Source: Mesostigma viride
Taxonomy: Eukaryota > Streptophyta > Mesostigmatophyceae > Mesostigmatales > Mesostigmataceae
DNA length: 64,000 nucleotides
Assembly (NCBI GenBank): GCA_009746045.1
Contig: RPFO01000231.1
Span: 65,001-129,000, forward strand
Reading direction: 5' to 3'
In this document: piece by piece, positions 1-11,889 of the stretch
Position numbering within the stretch: the stretch's first letter is position 1
Layout: each line of letters begins with the position of its first letter
Notes under the pieces: generated by a model
What the model was told of the DNA's origin: nothing
Databases searched by the model: none
What the model saw: only the letters and a program-made list of their open reading frames with translations
Position numbers and translations under genes: made by a program

Positions 1-2532
1 GAGGGACTTGATTGGTCAGAGCTGGCTTGTAGAATTTTGGTGGAATGGATTCGATAGAATCATTGCATTTTCTATGTATGCTAGAACTTTCAATTAAGTG
101 TCCTATGCATGCTAGAGCTTTCAATGAAGTGTCCTATCCATGCATGCTAGAGCTTTCAATGAAGTGTCCTATCCATGCATGCTAGAGCGCATGCTTGTCG
201 CTTAGTTGGCTACTCATGTATCTGCATGGTCCCAACACTGAAAGCGCTGGAATAGTCAAGCTGCCCTCGCCATCCCACACGTTGTAAGAGCTTCCGAGCC
301 CTTGGCCATGCTGCGTGTCCACTGTCCCCTAATAGAGGCTTATGGATTGCTATGTGTGTGTGATTGCCTATCAGGTGCCATCCGTGGTCAGGCTGCTAGA
401 TAGCCCTACTTGATGGTCTGGTTGTTGACCTACCATCTAGCCATCAGCTTGCTCATCGCGCTACGATTGCGTAGTTGTCACCTCACTGGTGGCTTGTTGC
501 TGGGTAAGAATTCAACTAGAAGCAACGCCTACATCCCGGCCTATACTCAGCAGCCAACACAGGTGTAAGTAGAGTTTATGGGTGGTCAAACTCAACTGAG
601 GTTCATTAAACATGGATACCTCTTATTTGCCCTATTTTCAGCAAAAGGGCTTGACTAGCTTTGCGTGTCTTTCCGTAATGCTTTTTAGAGTTAGCAGGAT
701 CATGCTACGCTCACTGAGTACAAAGACTTGAATGGCTTTGCGTGGCCGGCTGTCATACATCTCTCCACTTTTTTGCATATGGTTGCAGGTACGCTAATCA
801 CAATAAGCTCAAAGCGCTCCCCGCAGAAGTTGAGCTCCTGAGCAGTCTTCTAGTCCTGTGAGTTGGTGGTCAATTGCATAACAATCTGAGTCATGTGCTG
901 CTGGTCTTGTAATTGATGTATCGCAGGCTTCCTTTTCTGGTGGCATTCCGTCATGGTTTTTTCTGGTGGCATCCCATATCATGGATTCACCCCTAGCTTG
1001 GACTGTAACGAACTCGCCACTACAAATAGGGACGAGTTGCACTTCGCGATATAATGTCCACAAACCAACCAAATAACAATCTAGTGTCCGTACTGGGACC
1101 AAAGCACACGCATGTATGGAGTTACTTGGGGGTCGTGTCTGGGATCATGTTGCAATATCATATGTTTGCTAAATATAGCACCACCCTCAGGGGGGTGCGC
1201 GAGCGCGAAAAACACACATGTATAACGCATTATTACACCTCAGAACAATTCCGTTGCTCCCAATATTGGAAAGGCAGTCGCTTGGGTAGCCAGGCATGGC
1301 TTCTGAACACTGACATTATGGGTTATCCCAGGGACCCAGCTGCACTATCTAAAAATAACTGGCAGACGACAAGCTAAAAATGAGTGGCAGCTGTGCACCA
1401 GGGTACCCCCCTGTACTTTGATCCTTAATTAGTCCCTGTAAACCTGGTCTGAACATAGTGATGTCCGGTATCAGGGCGTAGAACACGTCTAGCTCTAGCA
1501 GCAGACCTAAAAATATCACGGAATGTCTACTGGCATTCGCGCCGCGCCGCTTCCCATCTGGTCCCTATTCGCGGGGGCGAGTTGAACTGGCCACTATAAA
1601 TAGGGACCAGAACAGTTTAAGGGCTTTGTGTTATTATGATGAGAATGAGATTACTACTAGTACTCTGTGGCATGCCTGTCCACATGGCACAGAAGTACTT
1701 TCTTATGTTTTACTTGTGCACTTCTTGCTATGTTCGTATTCATTATCGTGACGTGGAGTGTAAGCGTTATTGCTGCATGGTAAATAATATTCACTGTGAT
1801 GTCTCTGAATATTAGTACTGCTATATTTAGATCACCCTGTTTAGTTAGCATGTGCGTCACAATATGACAATAAGCTTTGCGACCACTAGTTCAATCAGTC
1901 TTCTTTAGAAGTTTCGCCGCACCTACTTCTGTCATGTTCATTAATTAATTATCACGTTTAGGGGCATACCCAGTCTGCCATGTTGTTGTTGGTATATTAT
2001 ATGTACACTATCAAAAATCAGCGTAGGATGCATGCAGGAATGTAAATAATGGCGTACATGGTGTACTGAACGTGGAATGGTTATGTATGGTATGCTGCAC
2101 GGCCGTTCCTCCGCATCACAGGGACGTCAGCCACAACGAAGCGCTGTGCGGGTTCATCGCAGATCTGCGCTTGGAGGCGCAAGTGGATGTGGCGCACGCA
2201 GGAACCGGCCTTGGCAGAGCTTGCCCTGCAGGTACGTATGCAGACCAGGCACACCTGTTGAGAAGACAGGCACAGACGCGTGTATTTATGCGTTAGTTGC
2301 TTTGGGTCAAGGGCACTTGCTCAAGAGCCCGTTTCGAGAGCAACCCACCCACCCAGAACGATAAAACGTATTTCGCTGTCTCAAGGGCCGGCTCACAAAT
2401 GCCTCATGCAGGAAGCGCAGCCTATGTTTCCATCTCGAGATCCGCATTCCGATACCCCTTACAAAAGATGGCATGTGTGACTCAGCGCCATGCCAGTGTT
2501 ACGACTCGGCCCGGAACCTCCGCCGCGACCTC
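1..2532. other. gene-poor sequence, nothing recognised
   Basis: Only short reading frames are present and none resembles a known protein. Two related short segments near 1,005-1,035 and 1,575-1,610 share the core CCACTAYAAATAGGGAC, which looks like a repeated TATA-type promoter or a diverged repeat edge. A frame around 2,072-2,364 has higher GC than its surroundings but no recognisable domain. I see no tRNA or rRNA here. Confidence 0.5.
72..188. repeat. short tandem repeat, about 36-bp unit, three copies
   Basis: Three imperfect copies of a unit containing GCATGCTAGAGCTTTCAATG and then AAGTGTCCTAT follow one another. The unit contains the palindrome GCATGC. No function is evident. Confidence 0.7.
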
Positions 2533-3984
2533 CAGGAACCCGATGTGAACCGCGTCGTACTTGGCCTTAACTCATCAAGCGTGTAGGATCAGGAACCCGA
2601 TGTGAACCGCGTCGTACTTGGCCTTAACTAATCAAGCCGGTAGGATCAGGAACCCGATGTGAACCGCGTCGTACTTGGCCTTAACTAATCAAGCCGGTAG
2701 GATCAGGAACCCGATGTGAACCGCGTCGTACTTGGCCTTAACTCATCAAGCCGGTAGGATCAGGAACCCGATGTGAACCGCGTCGTACTTGGCCTTAACT
2801 CATCAAGCCGGTAGGATCAGGAACCCGATGTGAACCGCGTCGTACTTGGCCTTAACTCATCAAGCCGGTAGGATCAGGAACCCGATGTGAACCGCGTCGT
2901 ACTTGGCCTTAACTAATCAAGCGTCGTACTTGGCCTTAACTCATCAAGCCGGTAGGATCAGGAACCCGATGTGAACCGCGTCGTACTTGGCCTTAACTCA
3001 TCAAGCCGGTAGGATCAGGAACCCGATGTGAACCGCGTCGTACTTGGCCTTAACTCATCAAGCGTGTAGGATCAGGAACCCGATGTGAACCGCGTCGTAC
3101 TTGGCCTTAACTCATCAAGCCGGTAGGATCAGGAACCCGATGTGAACCGCGTCGTACTTGGCCTTAACGAATCAAGCCGGTAGGATCAGGAACCCGATGT
3201 GAACCGCGTCGTACTTGGCCTTAACTAATCAAGCGTGTAGGATCAGGAACCCGATGTGAACCGCGTCGTAGTTGGCCTTAACTCATCAAGCCGGTAGGAT
3301 CAGGAACCCGATGTGAACCGCGTCGTACTTGGCCTTAACGAATCAAGCCGGTAGGATCAGGAACCCGATGTGAACCGCGTCGTACTTGGCCTTAACTAAT
3401 CAAGCGTGTAGGATCAGGAACCCGATGTGAACCGCGTCGTACTTGGCCTTAACTCATCAAGCCGGTAGGATCAGGAACCCGATGTGAACCGCGTCGTAGT
3501 TGGCCTTAACTCATCAAGCCGGTAGGATCAGGAACCCGATGTGAACCGCGTCGTACTTGGCCTTAACTCATCAAGCCGGTAGGATCAGGAACCCGATGTG
3601 AACCGCGTCGTACTTGGCCTTAACTAATCAAGCCGGTAGGATCAGGAACCCGATGTGAACCGCGTCGTACTTGGCCTTAACTAATCAAGCGTGTAGGATC
3701 AGGAACCCGATGTGAACCGCGTCGTACTTGGCCTTAACTAATCAAGCGTGTAGGATCAGGAACCCGATGTGAACCGCGTCGTACTTGGCCTTAACTCATC
3801 AAGCCGGTAGGATCAGGAACCCGATGTGAACCGCGTCGTACTTGGCCTTAACTAATCAAGCCGGTAGGATCAGGAACCCGATGTGAACCGCGTCGTACTT
3901 GGCCTTAACTCATCAAGCCGGTAGGATCAGGAACCCGATGTGAACCGCGTCGTACTTGGCCTTAACTCATCAAGCCGGTAGGAT
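2533..3984. repeat. 57-bp minisatellite, about 25 copies
   Basis: A nearly perfect tandem array whose unit contains CAGGAACCCGATGTGAACCG and TACTTGGCCTTAACTC. Copies differ at a few fixed positions: CTCATC, CTAATC or CGAATC; AAGCCGGT or AAGCGTGT; and TACTTGG or TAGTTGG. One copy near 2,920 is shortened. The unit length is a multiple of three but contains in-frame stops, so it is not a protein repeat. The variants are arranged in blocks, which suggests growth by multi-unit duplication. Confidence 0.95.
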
Positions 3985-4526
3985 TCCTATCGAGAGATCT
4001 TGGAGCTGCAGTTGTCAGGACACATTCATGAGATTGACCTGATTGTGCCTTGAATCATCATAATACAGTACACTCTGGACGCTGGTAGGTAACAAGTCCC
4101 GATCAATGGAGGCCCAACTATGTATATACATTATGTATGCATAACTCAAAGCTGGACTTACAACACACACGCTAGAATGCCTAGGTGCTGACATGCATGA
4201 AATCGGCGTGCATGCTCGGGCCAGGCCTGGCCCTCGCACGTATGATAAGATGCAGGACCAAATCTACACAGGAAAACACTACTTGCGCCCACAACATTAG
4301 CGCTGGGCCAAAGCACTCAACGGCCGGTCGTCACACTGGCCCCAGTCAGTATGTACGCAGCGCTCCGCCACTGACATGTGACCAGGGCATATCGACGGAT
4401 CACCGGCACGACAGGGACCTCCGATCGGCAGGCTACAACTTTACTTAGACTTGTCAAACTTCGATGGACGTGACGCCAAACGGACCGGCATAACTAATAT
4501 AACATGCCGTAACACCTCTTAAGCTA
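3985..4526. repeat. diverged dispersed repeat (related to 30,660-31,000 and 31,140-31,400)
   Basis: The stretch from about 4,200 to 4,520 shares a spaced series of short matches with two stretches further right: CCTGGCCCTCGCACGTATGA, then GGGCCAA, AGACTTGTC, and a GACGTRACGCCAA block followed by GTAACA-type ends. No protein is recognised on either strand. It may be a piece of a retroelement, but the family is unknown. Confidence 0.45.
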
Positions 4527-4527
4527 C

Positions 4528-4641
4528 AGTCATTACCGCGTTAAGTTGCGTTTTTTGAGGTTGCGTTACCGCGTTAAGTTGCGACGCCGAAGTTTGGGCG
4601 GCGACCGCAACTTAAGCATCGTTGCCATCGCGGTAATGACT
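4528..4641. mobile_element. small palindromic (MITE-like) element
   Basis: The ends are inverted copies of AGTCATTACCGCG, and an inner pair, TTAAGTTGCG and CGCAACTTAA, extends the foldback. The total is about 114 bp and non-coding. A second inner copy of CGTTACCGCGTTAAGTTGCG lies in the loop. The size and terminal inverted repeats fit a miniature inverted-repeat element; target duplications were not resolved. Confidence 0.6.
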
Positions 4642-4789
4642 CGATTTGTAGGTGTCTGGCCATTTTTGGACGCGCGGGAGGCCACTTTTTGCCAAGTCCG
4701 GACCCGCTATGTGGCTTTAGGCGGCAAAATACGCAAGCTCCACTGGCGCGCAAGTTTCCCCGGCTGCCTGCTGGCTAGGTGAAAAGCGC

Positions 4790-6217
4790 GAATGCAGCCT
4801 TGCAATTCTCACTAACACGAAAGCTACATCCTTCTTCAAGAAATGATTAATGGGTGCAGCTACAGAAGCAAAACGGGTAATGAAACATCGATAATAGGAA
4901 GGAATACCCAGGAAGCTGTGTACACTCTTAACATCAGTAGGAGTTGAGGCCAATCCTGAATAGATTTAGTTTTATCAGGATCAGTTGAAAGACCTTAATC
5001 AGATTAGACATGACCAAGGAAAGGAACACTTCTACCAGACCGCACTTTGGCACGCCGAGTCAGCCCACAACGAGTCAGCAGCCATAATATCTAAGACTTT
5101 CTTGCGATCAACCAGGTGAGTTTCAAAATCAGGAAAGTAAAGAAGGTTATCATCTAGATAGGCTTGAGCGCAGGCACGGTCAAGCTCAGTGATAGGAACC
5201 TAGGAAAAGGTAGGATCCTTAAGGTCGGAGGGTCCCTGAGGAAGGTGAGGATTCCCCATAACCGGTCTAGGTATTTCATTAATTATCATTTGGAAGGAGG
5301 CAGGAGAATTACACAGTCCCATCGCCGCCACCCTAAACTGGTAATGACCAAAAGGTGTAGCAAAGGCAGTTTTGTGACAGTCTTTGGGTGCTATACGCAG
5401 TTGCCAGAAACCATCAGCACAATCTGGGGCGGTAAAACAAGTGTACCCCTTTAACCTTCTTAAAGATATCGACTATTCTAGGCAAGGGGTATTTAGACTT
5501 GACAGTAATATCATTTGACTTGCGGTTATCAGTAACTAAACAGAAGTTTCCATTCGGTTTTGGAACAAGTAACACACCATGGCAGAATAGGGGCAGTTAC
5601 TAGGTTCTATCAATCCTGCTTCCAATAAGGATACAAGTATCTGATTTAATAAATTGTTTTAATTCTGCAGAGCCCATACGGTACATAGGTGAATGGGTAG
5701 GAATAGCAGCTTCCTTAATAACTACACTATGTAAAACAGAACGTGGGGGATGGTTGTAGTCTTATCCTCAAAAACTTTAGACTCGTTAATGATAACCATG
5801 TATCTAGCTAATTCAGTTTTATCAAAGCCAACACCTATTTCAACCCGTATAGTATTATTAGGACAGGTCACTTCTCCTATTTCCAGTTGTAGGAACATAC
5901 ACAGTCAAAATCCATTTCCCTTACTTCATCATCAGACATTAATATTTCAACAATATGACGTATAGGGGTTTCAGCAGGCGACGTACGAGTAGTATATATC
6001 CACTAAAGATAAATTCTCAACTTGATAATGACGTTCAGGTAACCAATAGTGGGTGTCATCAAGAAACCGTATCATCATAGTATTATAATATGTAATGGTA
6101 ATCTTATTTTCCTGGCCTAACAACACATCCGCAGTGTAAAGGGACCTATGGTTGCCACCAAGTTAATAGGGCAACCCTGAATAATGAGGGGTAGGGAGAC
6201 TATCGGGAGAATGACTA
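4790..6217 (-). mobile_element. Ty3/gypsy fossil, reverse transcriptase part
   Basis: Minus-strand translations match Ty3/gypsy reverse transcriptase: a segment reading VLLVPKPNGNFCLVTDNR, and nearer the left end the connection-region signature SFLGIPSYYRCFITRFASVA. It is the downstream pol part of one element whose protease (20,733-21,249) and gag (26,351-27,298) lie far to the right, separated by later insertions. The copy is broken, with several breaks. No LTR was identified at its left end, where it gives way to unrelated sequence. Confidence 0.8.
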
Positions 6218-6973
6218 CTAGAAACTTCGTGACCGACCCCTCGCCCCCACCCTTTGTCAGAGCGCGCCCGGGGCTGACAGGCGCCCGAGCAGGTCGCGCC
6301 ACGTGCCCAGTTCCTGGCACACCCTGGCCGTACTCCAGGGTGTACGGCCCGGCGCACCCTGCCGTACTCCCCTGGGACCCTGGCCAGGCCCTGAGAGTGT
6401 CTGAGCGTCTCTGTGGGTGGGCGCCCCACTTTGAAAGAGAAGTACAGCCTTTTGGGGAGAAGTTTATCACCTTCCCCCCCCCGCGAGCCCCTGCTCGGGC
6501 GTCGGCGTCCAAAAGTCCCGGTTCAAAGCTTATCACCCCTCCCCCCCTGGCGATGGCTGGAGAGGGTGTGCCAATTTTGTTCCCTCCCTCTCCCGCCCTT
6601 CTCGATGGTCGAGTTTGGATAGGATATACTTGATATACTTCTTTTTTGACTAAAAAGACAATCTATTTTATGGCTATGAAAAATTACAAAAATTGTATCA
6701 ATGGGTGATGTATCAAGGGTGGGTATACATGGACAGTTGTGGCCGGCGCCCGGTAAAAAAGAAGTCTATCAAGAGTATCCTATCCACCGCGACCCCCGCC
6801 AGATGCGGGAGAGGCACCGAGGGATCCCCCCGCCCCCCGCCCCCGCGTTCCCGCCCCCGAACATGGATAACCTTCTAACCCCCCTAAAGCTTGCCAACCC
6901 CTCTCCCGGGGTTGGCGCCTCTCGAGCGTGATAGACTTCTCTCCCCTTGGATAAGCTTCTCTTCACGGTTCCC

Positions 6974-7738
6974 CTAGACGATGCCCCAGTAGGCCCGCTG
7001 CTCGGCCGCGGAGGCGAGTGCCTTGTCGAGCCTGGTCTTTTGCAGCGCGCCAAGGAGGTCCCTGGCGGAGGCGGGTGCCGCACGCCTCATGGCGTCCAGG
7101 AGTCGCTGCATGGTGCGCCCCCCTCCCTGGCCCACGCCCCTCGGTATCTCTGTCGGGCCCAGGGGCAGGGGCAGCACGCGTATGACCCCTTGGTAGCTGG
7201 CCCGCGCGTCCCAGAAGGTGGCGCTCCACTTCTTCGTCGGCTGCGAGAAGACGATGGCGAGGTCCTGTCGGATGCGGCGCCCGGCCCGCAGCCAGCGGCG
7301 GAGCTTTTCCTCGGGGTCGTCGGCGAGCACTCGTCGCGCGATCATGGCTGTGATGCACGCATATGGCTGGCATTTTTTCGAGCCGAGTCGGCCCGGAGTC
7401 GGCCCGCTGTCGGCCCGTCCATGTGACCCGGAGTCGACCCGCTGTTGGCCCGCATTCGGCCCACTGTCGGCCCGCATTCGGCCTGTCCACTCGACCCGCA
7501 TTTGGCCCGCATTCGGCCTGTCCACTCGACCCGCATTCGGCCCGCATTCGGCCTGTCCACTCGACCCGCATTCGGCCCGCTGTTGGCCCGGAGTCGACCC
7601 GCATTCGGCCCGAGTCCAGCCTGCGCGGGGCGCGCGGGTGGATCCGGCCAGACGCACCCGTGTTCGCGCAGGGCGATGGTCGCGTTTAATGATGGATAGG
7701 GAGGGATGATAGCCTGGTGCCGACCCTGTTGCGTGCAC
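6974..7738 (-). CDS. element A hypothetical protein, C-terminal part
   Basis: The minus-strand frame ends AEQRAYWGIV-stop. The last 130 or so residues look like a real soluble protein: an arginine-rich helix-like stretch (EEKLRRWLRAGRRIRQDL), an FSQPTKKWSATFWDARASYQ segment and an alanine/leucine-rich helical tail. Upstream of about 7,372 the frame runs into the 35-bp minisatellite and is probably not original coding sequence. A mirror copy of the last 67 codons lies at 8,256-8,459 on the plus strand. The family is not recognised. It might be the remnant of the element's mobility protein, but no catalytic motif is visible. Confidence 0.4.
   Translation of the reverse strand: MHATGSAPGYHPSLSIIKRDHRPARTRVRLAGSTRAPRAGWTRAECGSTPGQQRAECGSSGQAECGPNAGRVDRPNAGQMRVEWTGRMRADSGPNAGQQRVDSGSHGRADSGPTPGRLGSKKCQPYACITAMIARRVLADDPEEKLRRWLRAGRRIRQDLAIVFSQPTKKWSATFWDARASYQGVIRVLPLPLGPTEIPRGVGQGGGRTMQRLLDAMRRAAPASARDLLGALQKTRLDKALASAAEQRAYWGIV
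7370..7622. repeat. 35-bp GC-rich tandem repeat in the middle of element A
   Basis: Units containing CGGCCTGTCCACTCGACCCG and then CATTCGGCC recur at 35-bp spacing (for example at 7,482, 7,517 and 7,552), followed by degenerate CGGCCCGCTGT units. The repeat opens several frames on both strands by composition alone. It sits in the single-copy loop between the arms of element A. Confidence 0.8.
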
Positions 7739-9217
7739 CCTTGGGCCGGGGTTAAGAGGGCTTTGCGCTCACCTGACAGCGAATAAGATGTGATGTGATG
7801 GCAAGATTGATGGAGTGGAAGTGCCTTCTGCCACGTGTCAGCATACGGTGCGTCCACGTGTCACGCATGTCAAAGTTACAAAGGCTAAGAGCAGGATGAT
7901 ACCTGACCGATGCCAACATAAGGGGGCCATGGGCCACAGGGCATATGGATTTTGACAGGCAAGGGGGACTTTGATAGGGACAGGGGTGCGGTCACAGGGT
8001 GGGTAAAAAAAATATCTAAGCCACGGGTATAGGGGTACCCTGGGTAGCAGTAGGGTTTAGGGGCAGGACTGCCGGGGGGGAGGCCACGAGGTGGCCACGC
8101 AGGTAGGGGTCAGGGGCAGGCACCGGCGGAGCGCCCCTGGCACGTAGCCAGGGGTTTTCAGGGGGTTAAAAACTGCCATCGTCTTCTCGCAGCCGACGAA
8201 GAAGTGGAGCGCCACCTTCTGGGACGCGCGGGCCAGCTACCAAGGGGTCATACGCGTGCTGCCCCTGCCCTTGGGCCCGACAGAGATACCGAGGGGCGTG
8301 GGCCAGGGAGGGGGGCGCACCATGCAGCGACTCTTGGACGCCATGAGGCGTGTGGCGCCCGCCTCCGCCAGGGACCTCCTCGGCGCGCTGCAAAAGACCA
8401 GGCTCGACAAGGCACTCGCCTCCGCGGCCGAGCAGCGGGCCTACTGGGGCATCGTCTAGGGGAACCGTGAAGAGAAGCTTATCCAAGGGGAGAGAAGTCT
8501 ATCACGCTCGAGAGGCGCCAACCCCGGGAGAGGGGTTGGCAAGCTTTAGGGGGGGTTAGAAGGTTATCCATGTTCGGGGGGCGGGAACACGGGGGCGGGG
8601 GGCGGGGGGATCCCTCGGTGCCTCTCCCGCATCTGGCGGGGGGTCGCGGTGGATAGGATACTCTTGATAGACTTCTTTTTTACCGGGCGCCGGCCACAAC
8701 TGTCCATGTATACCCACCCTTGATACATCACCCATTGATACAATTTTTGTAATTTTTCATAGCCATAAAATAGATTGTCTTTTTAGTCAAAAAAGAAGTA
8801 TATCAAGTATATCCTATCCAAACTCGACCATCGAGAAGGGCGGGAGAGGGAGGGAACAAAATTGGCACACCCTCTCCAGCCATCGCCGGGGGGGGAGGGG
8901 TGATAAGCTTTGAACCGGGACTTTTGGACGCCGACGCCCGAGCAGGGGCTCGCGGGGGGGGAAGGTGATAAACTTCTCCCCAAAAGGCTGTACTTCTCTT
9001 TCAAAGTGGGGCGCCCACCCACAGAGACGCTCAGACACTCTCAGGGCCTGGCCAGGGTCCCAGGGGAGTACGGCAGGGTGCGCCGGGCCGTACACCCTGG
9101 AGTACGGCCAGGGTGTGCCAGGAACTGGGCACGTGGCGCGACCTGCTCGGGCGCCTGCCAGCCCCGGGCGCGCTCTGACAAAGGGTGGGGGCGAGGGGTC
9201 GGTCACGAAGTTTCTAG

Positions 9218-9267
9218 GGACGCGTTAGAAGTGCTTTTACCGTGGTTACAGCACTTCTAAAGCGTCC
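9218..9267. other. hairpin joining elements A and B
   Basis: The left arm GGACGCGTTAGAAGTGCT (9,218-9,235) and right arm AGCACTTCTAAAGCGTCC (9,250-9,267) pair with one mismatch around a 14-nt loop. The inner ends of A and B abut this hairpin directly. The outer ends of A (6,218) and B (20,732) lack this extra sequence. Confidence 0.85.
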
Positions 9268-9299
9268 CTAGAAACTTCGTGACTGACCCCCGCGTTCCT

Positions 9300-9705
9300 G
9301 CCTGTTTAGTGTGTGCTAGTGTGTGAGAGCGCGTGATAGTGTGTGATAGTGCGTGACAGTGTGTGGTAGTGTGAGTGTGTGTCTTTTTTTTTTTCGTGGG
9401 GTGGGGTGGGGTGGGTGGGTGGGGTGTCAGTGTGTGGGTGTGTGAGTGTCATTGTGTGTGTCAATGTGTGTCAGTGTGCGACAGTGTGAGTGTCGTGTGG
9501 CAGTGTGTGGCAGTGTAAGGGGTGGGTGGGGGTGTGTGGTAGCGTGTGCCAGTGTGTGTGGGGGGGTGAGTGGCGTGTGGCAGTGTGTGGGGTGTGTGGC
9601 AGTGTGCGAGTGGCGTGTGTCAGTGTGTGGGGGGGGTGTGGCAGTGTGTGGCAGTGTGTGGGGGTGTGTGGTAGCGTGTGGGTGCGTGTGCCAGTGTGGG
9701 GGGCC
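9300..9705. repeat. subterminal GTGTG-rich minisatellite, left end of element B
   Basis: Irregular tandem units built from GTGTGTGGCAGTGTGTGGG and GTGTGAGTGTC fill about 400 bp next to the left terminal repeat. The complementary stretch is at 20,283-20,712. Frames of about 120-140 codons across it, rich in Cys, Gly and Val, are repeat artefacts. Confidence 0.85.
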
Positions 9706-10144
9706 CCCTGTGGAGGGGCGACCTTCGTTCGTCGTCGCTTTTTTTTCTCGCGCGCGGGGCGTGAGAGGCTATATGAGAGGCCCAGCTGCCCCGACCGGCC
9801 TGCCCGTGGGACTGGAACAGGTCACTTTGTTGTTATCACTAAATAAGGATTATATGTGTCAAGTATATACTTCTTTTTAGAGTTCCAATTTATGGCTATG
9901 AAAAATCCATTGCATCCACTACACAATGCACATAAGATATGTTGAATTAATTTTATTATTCACAAATGGATGAGCATGCAAAAGTTTCAAACAGGCTCAA
10001 ATACATCCTAACCTCAAACCTAAGTACACGAGGTCGAGTGGCACGTCCAATAACAATCACACCACACTCGATCTTCCCCCCTTCAGTAGAAGAGGCGGTG
10101 TGCCAGAACAATCGGCCAGTCGGTCACGGTGATACCGGACTTTA

Positions 10145-11457
10145 TCAGAGCTCGATGAGATTGCCGATGGCCGCCCTGGTGATCACGCCGGAGGCGGGTG
10201 CATTCACAGAAAGAGGAGGTACGCAAGGGTCCTGCGTTGATCTGTAAACGATCCTCTTAACGCCCTTCATCTCGAACACGGTCCTCTCGGCGGTGGTGTG
10301 ACGAGCAAACAATACCGGGCCAGGGGCGTCCTCCGCGTGCACGAAGACTTCTGCGTTGGTCATGCAGAAGTGACCGGCTCCCACGTTAAGGACATGCGGC
10401 ACAGAAGGGAAGCAACCGCAGGGGAAGAATGGGCTGACATGGTGTTGGCCGTACAGCACCAGCCTGGGGTACTCCCTCACAAGCCCGGGGCCCATCCTAA
10501 CCCCAAGGGAGTAAAACAATGTCCTGGCGGAGTCGTGCCCGGCCAAGATGGTGGGGGGGGGGGGACGTCAAAGGAAATATACTGATTGGTACGCACCCTC
10601 ATACCAGCTGGCTGCGGAATACGACCAAAGGGCGCGTTGCATTCCCGTACGACGGCTGCGAATGGAGGCCCCAGAGCCACTGATCCCGCTCCCATGAACC
10701 CTATGGTTACAGGACGGTCAAGCACGCCTTCACGACGCAGGGCTGCCAGCGTCGAACGGGGAATGGGAACCAATGGAACTGAGAAGAAGGGATGCAAGAA
10801 CTCCGGTGACACGTACACCATGAGGATTTTACAAGCATCCTGGAAGCGCAAGGCATGCAGGCGTGCCAGCGCACACAGGACGGGGTACATGACAAACCTG
10901 CAGTCCCCTGTCCTGGTGTTCCAGTAAGTAGCCCCCTCCAGCATAATACAATCAAGCCCTGGGCATTTCAAAAGGAATACATCCAAGGCATCCCATGAAA
11001 CAAGGTGTGGCCTAAGGCCATATTTTTCATCAACCACTGCCCTATCCGGGCGATGGGTGTTTGGGTCGTACACACAGACCCGAATGGCTGTGGCGCCCGA
11101 AAACAAAAATGGCTGCCGGACACCTCGAAAATATGAGTGTACAAGTTTGTCCGCGCCTGCTTTCATTCTTGCATGCTCGTCGCGGTATACCTCCCACAAG
11201 TTCGCCCACGACTCGTGCGAGCATGCCAGCAAGCGCGTGGCAGCCTCGTAAGGTGCTTTCTTGCACACTAGACGCAGGGTGTCCCAGGGCAATCCGCCAC
11301 CACCGGCGCTATATGAAGGGGTCGCGCGCACCCGGCTAGAGTCAGCCAACTGCGCCATGTCCGCGAGAGAAATCGAATCAATGAAAGCTGATCTGAGAAC
11401 CAAAAGGCTCCAGCAGCCCTGAGAACCAATATCCAATTTGCTAGAACCAAAATACAC
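10145..11457 (-). CDS. element B gene 1, left copy
   Basis: This is the minus-strand counterpart of the gene at 18,543-19,943, near identical in sequence. The left copy is not open in a single frame along its whole length, whereas the right copy is. See the right copy for the description. The conserved body begins near LPWDTLRLVCKKAPYEA and includes VRVC-YD, GLRPHLVSW and GFMGAGSVALG segments that are shared with gene 2. Whether the left copy still gives a product is unknown. Confidence 0.55.
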
Positions 11458-11889
11458 GTCGCTATCCGGCAGGTAATTACGATTCCGCTTATCGCCAGCA
11501 AGAAATTCCGGGGTCGCCTGTTTCCGAGAGCAACAAGTATTCCTGGCAGAGAGCTACACGAAGCTATAGAGCATTCCCAACTGAAAAACACTCACACAGC
11601 GCATCCAGGTAATATTCGAGCATTGCTTCGAGGCTACGTTGTCATCTCGAAGGATTTATGACCTTGCGGCCGGTGGCCCGGCACCATGGGATGTTTTGGG
11701 GGCGCCACGTCAAACGCGCAGGCCTCGAGGGTACTTGGCTCATGCATAACCTTCCAGTACATGGGGGCGATTTCCCGCGCATGCCGGGACGCATGCAGGT
11801 TTACAGTGCGCTAAAGCATATATATGACGATTTCCCACGGTCTGTACACATTATTTGGGTATTGGATAGAGGGTAGCCGCTTCCGGCTG

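Larger units (their letters stand above)
6218..9217. mobile_element. palindromic DNA element A (3.0 kb)
   Basis: Terminal inverted repeats begin CTAGAAACTTCGTGACCGAC and end with its complement. The arms are very long, about 6,218-7,258 and 8,177-9,217, and near identical, around a 0.9-kb middle. Subterminal sequence (a TATACTTCTTTTT block and TTTATGGCTATGAAAAAT) is shared with element B, so A and B are relatives. A partial protein tail is encoded in each arm. It lies inside the Ty3/gypsy fossil, with TA on both outer sides of the A+B cluster. I recognise no transposase. Confidence 0.85.

Noticed and set aside
2533-3984. CRISPR-like array
   Set aside because: Repeats are directly adjacent without unique spacers, and the context is eukaryotic. 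It is a minisatellite. The same holds for 43,806-44,765.
6184-6633. Frames of 139-149 codons in the arms of element A
   Set aside because: They arise from GC-rich composition in overlapping frames on both strands, and none matches a known protein. Only the frame ending YWGIV looks protein-like.
9446-9880. Cys/Val/Gly-rich protein of about 144 codons
   Set aside because: Translation of the GTGTG minisatellite. No conserved counterpart exists, since the mirror array differs in length.
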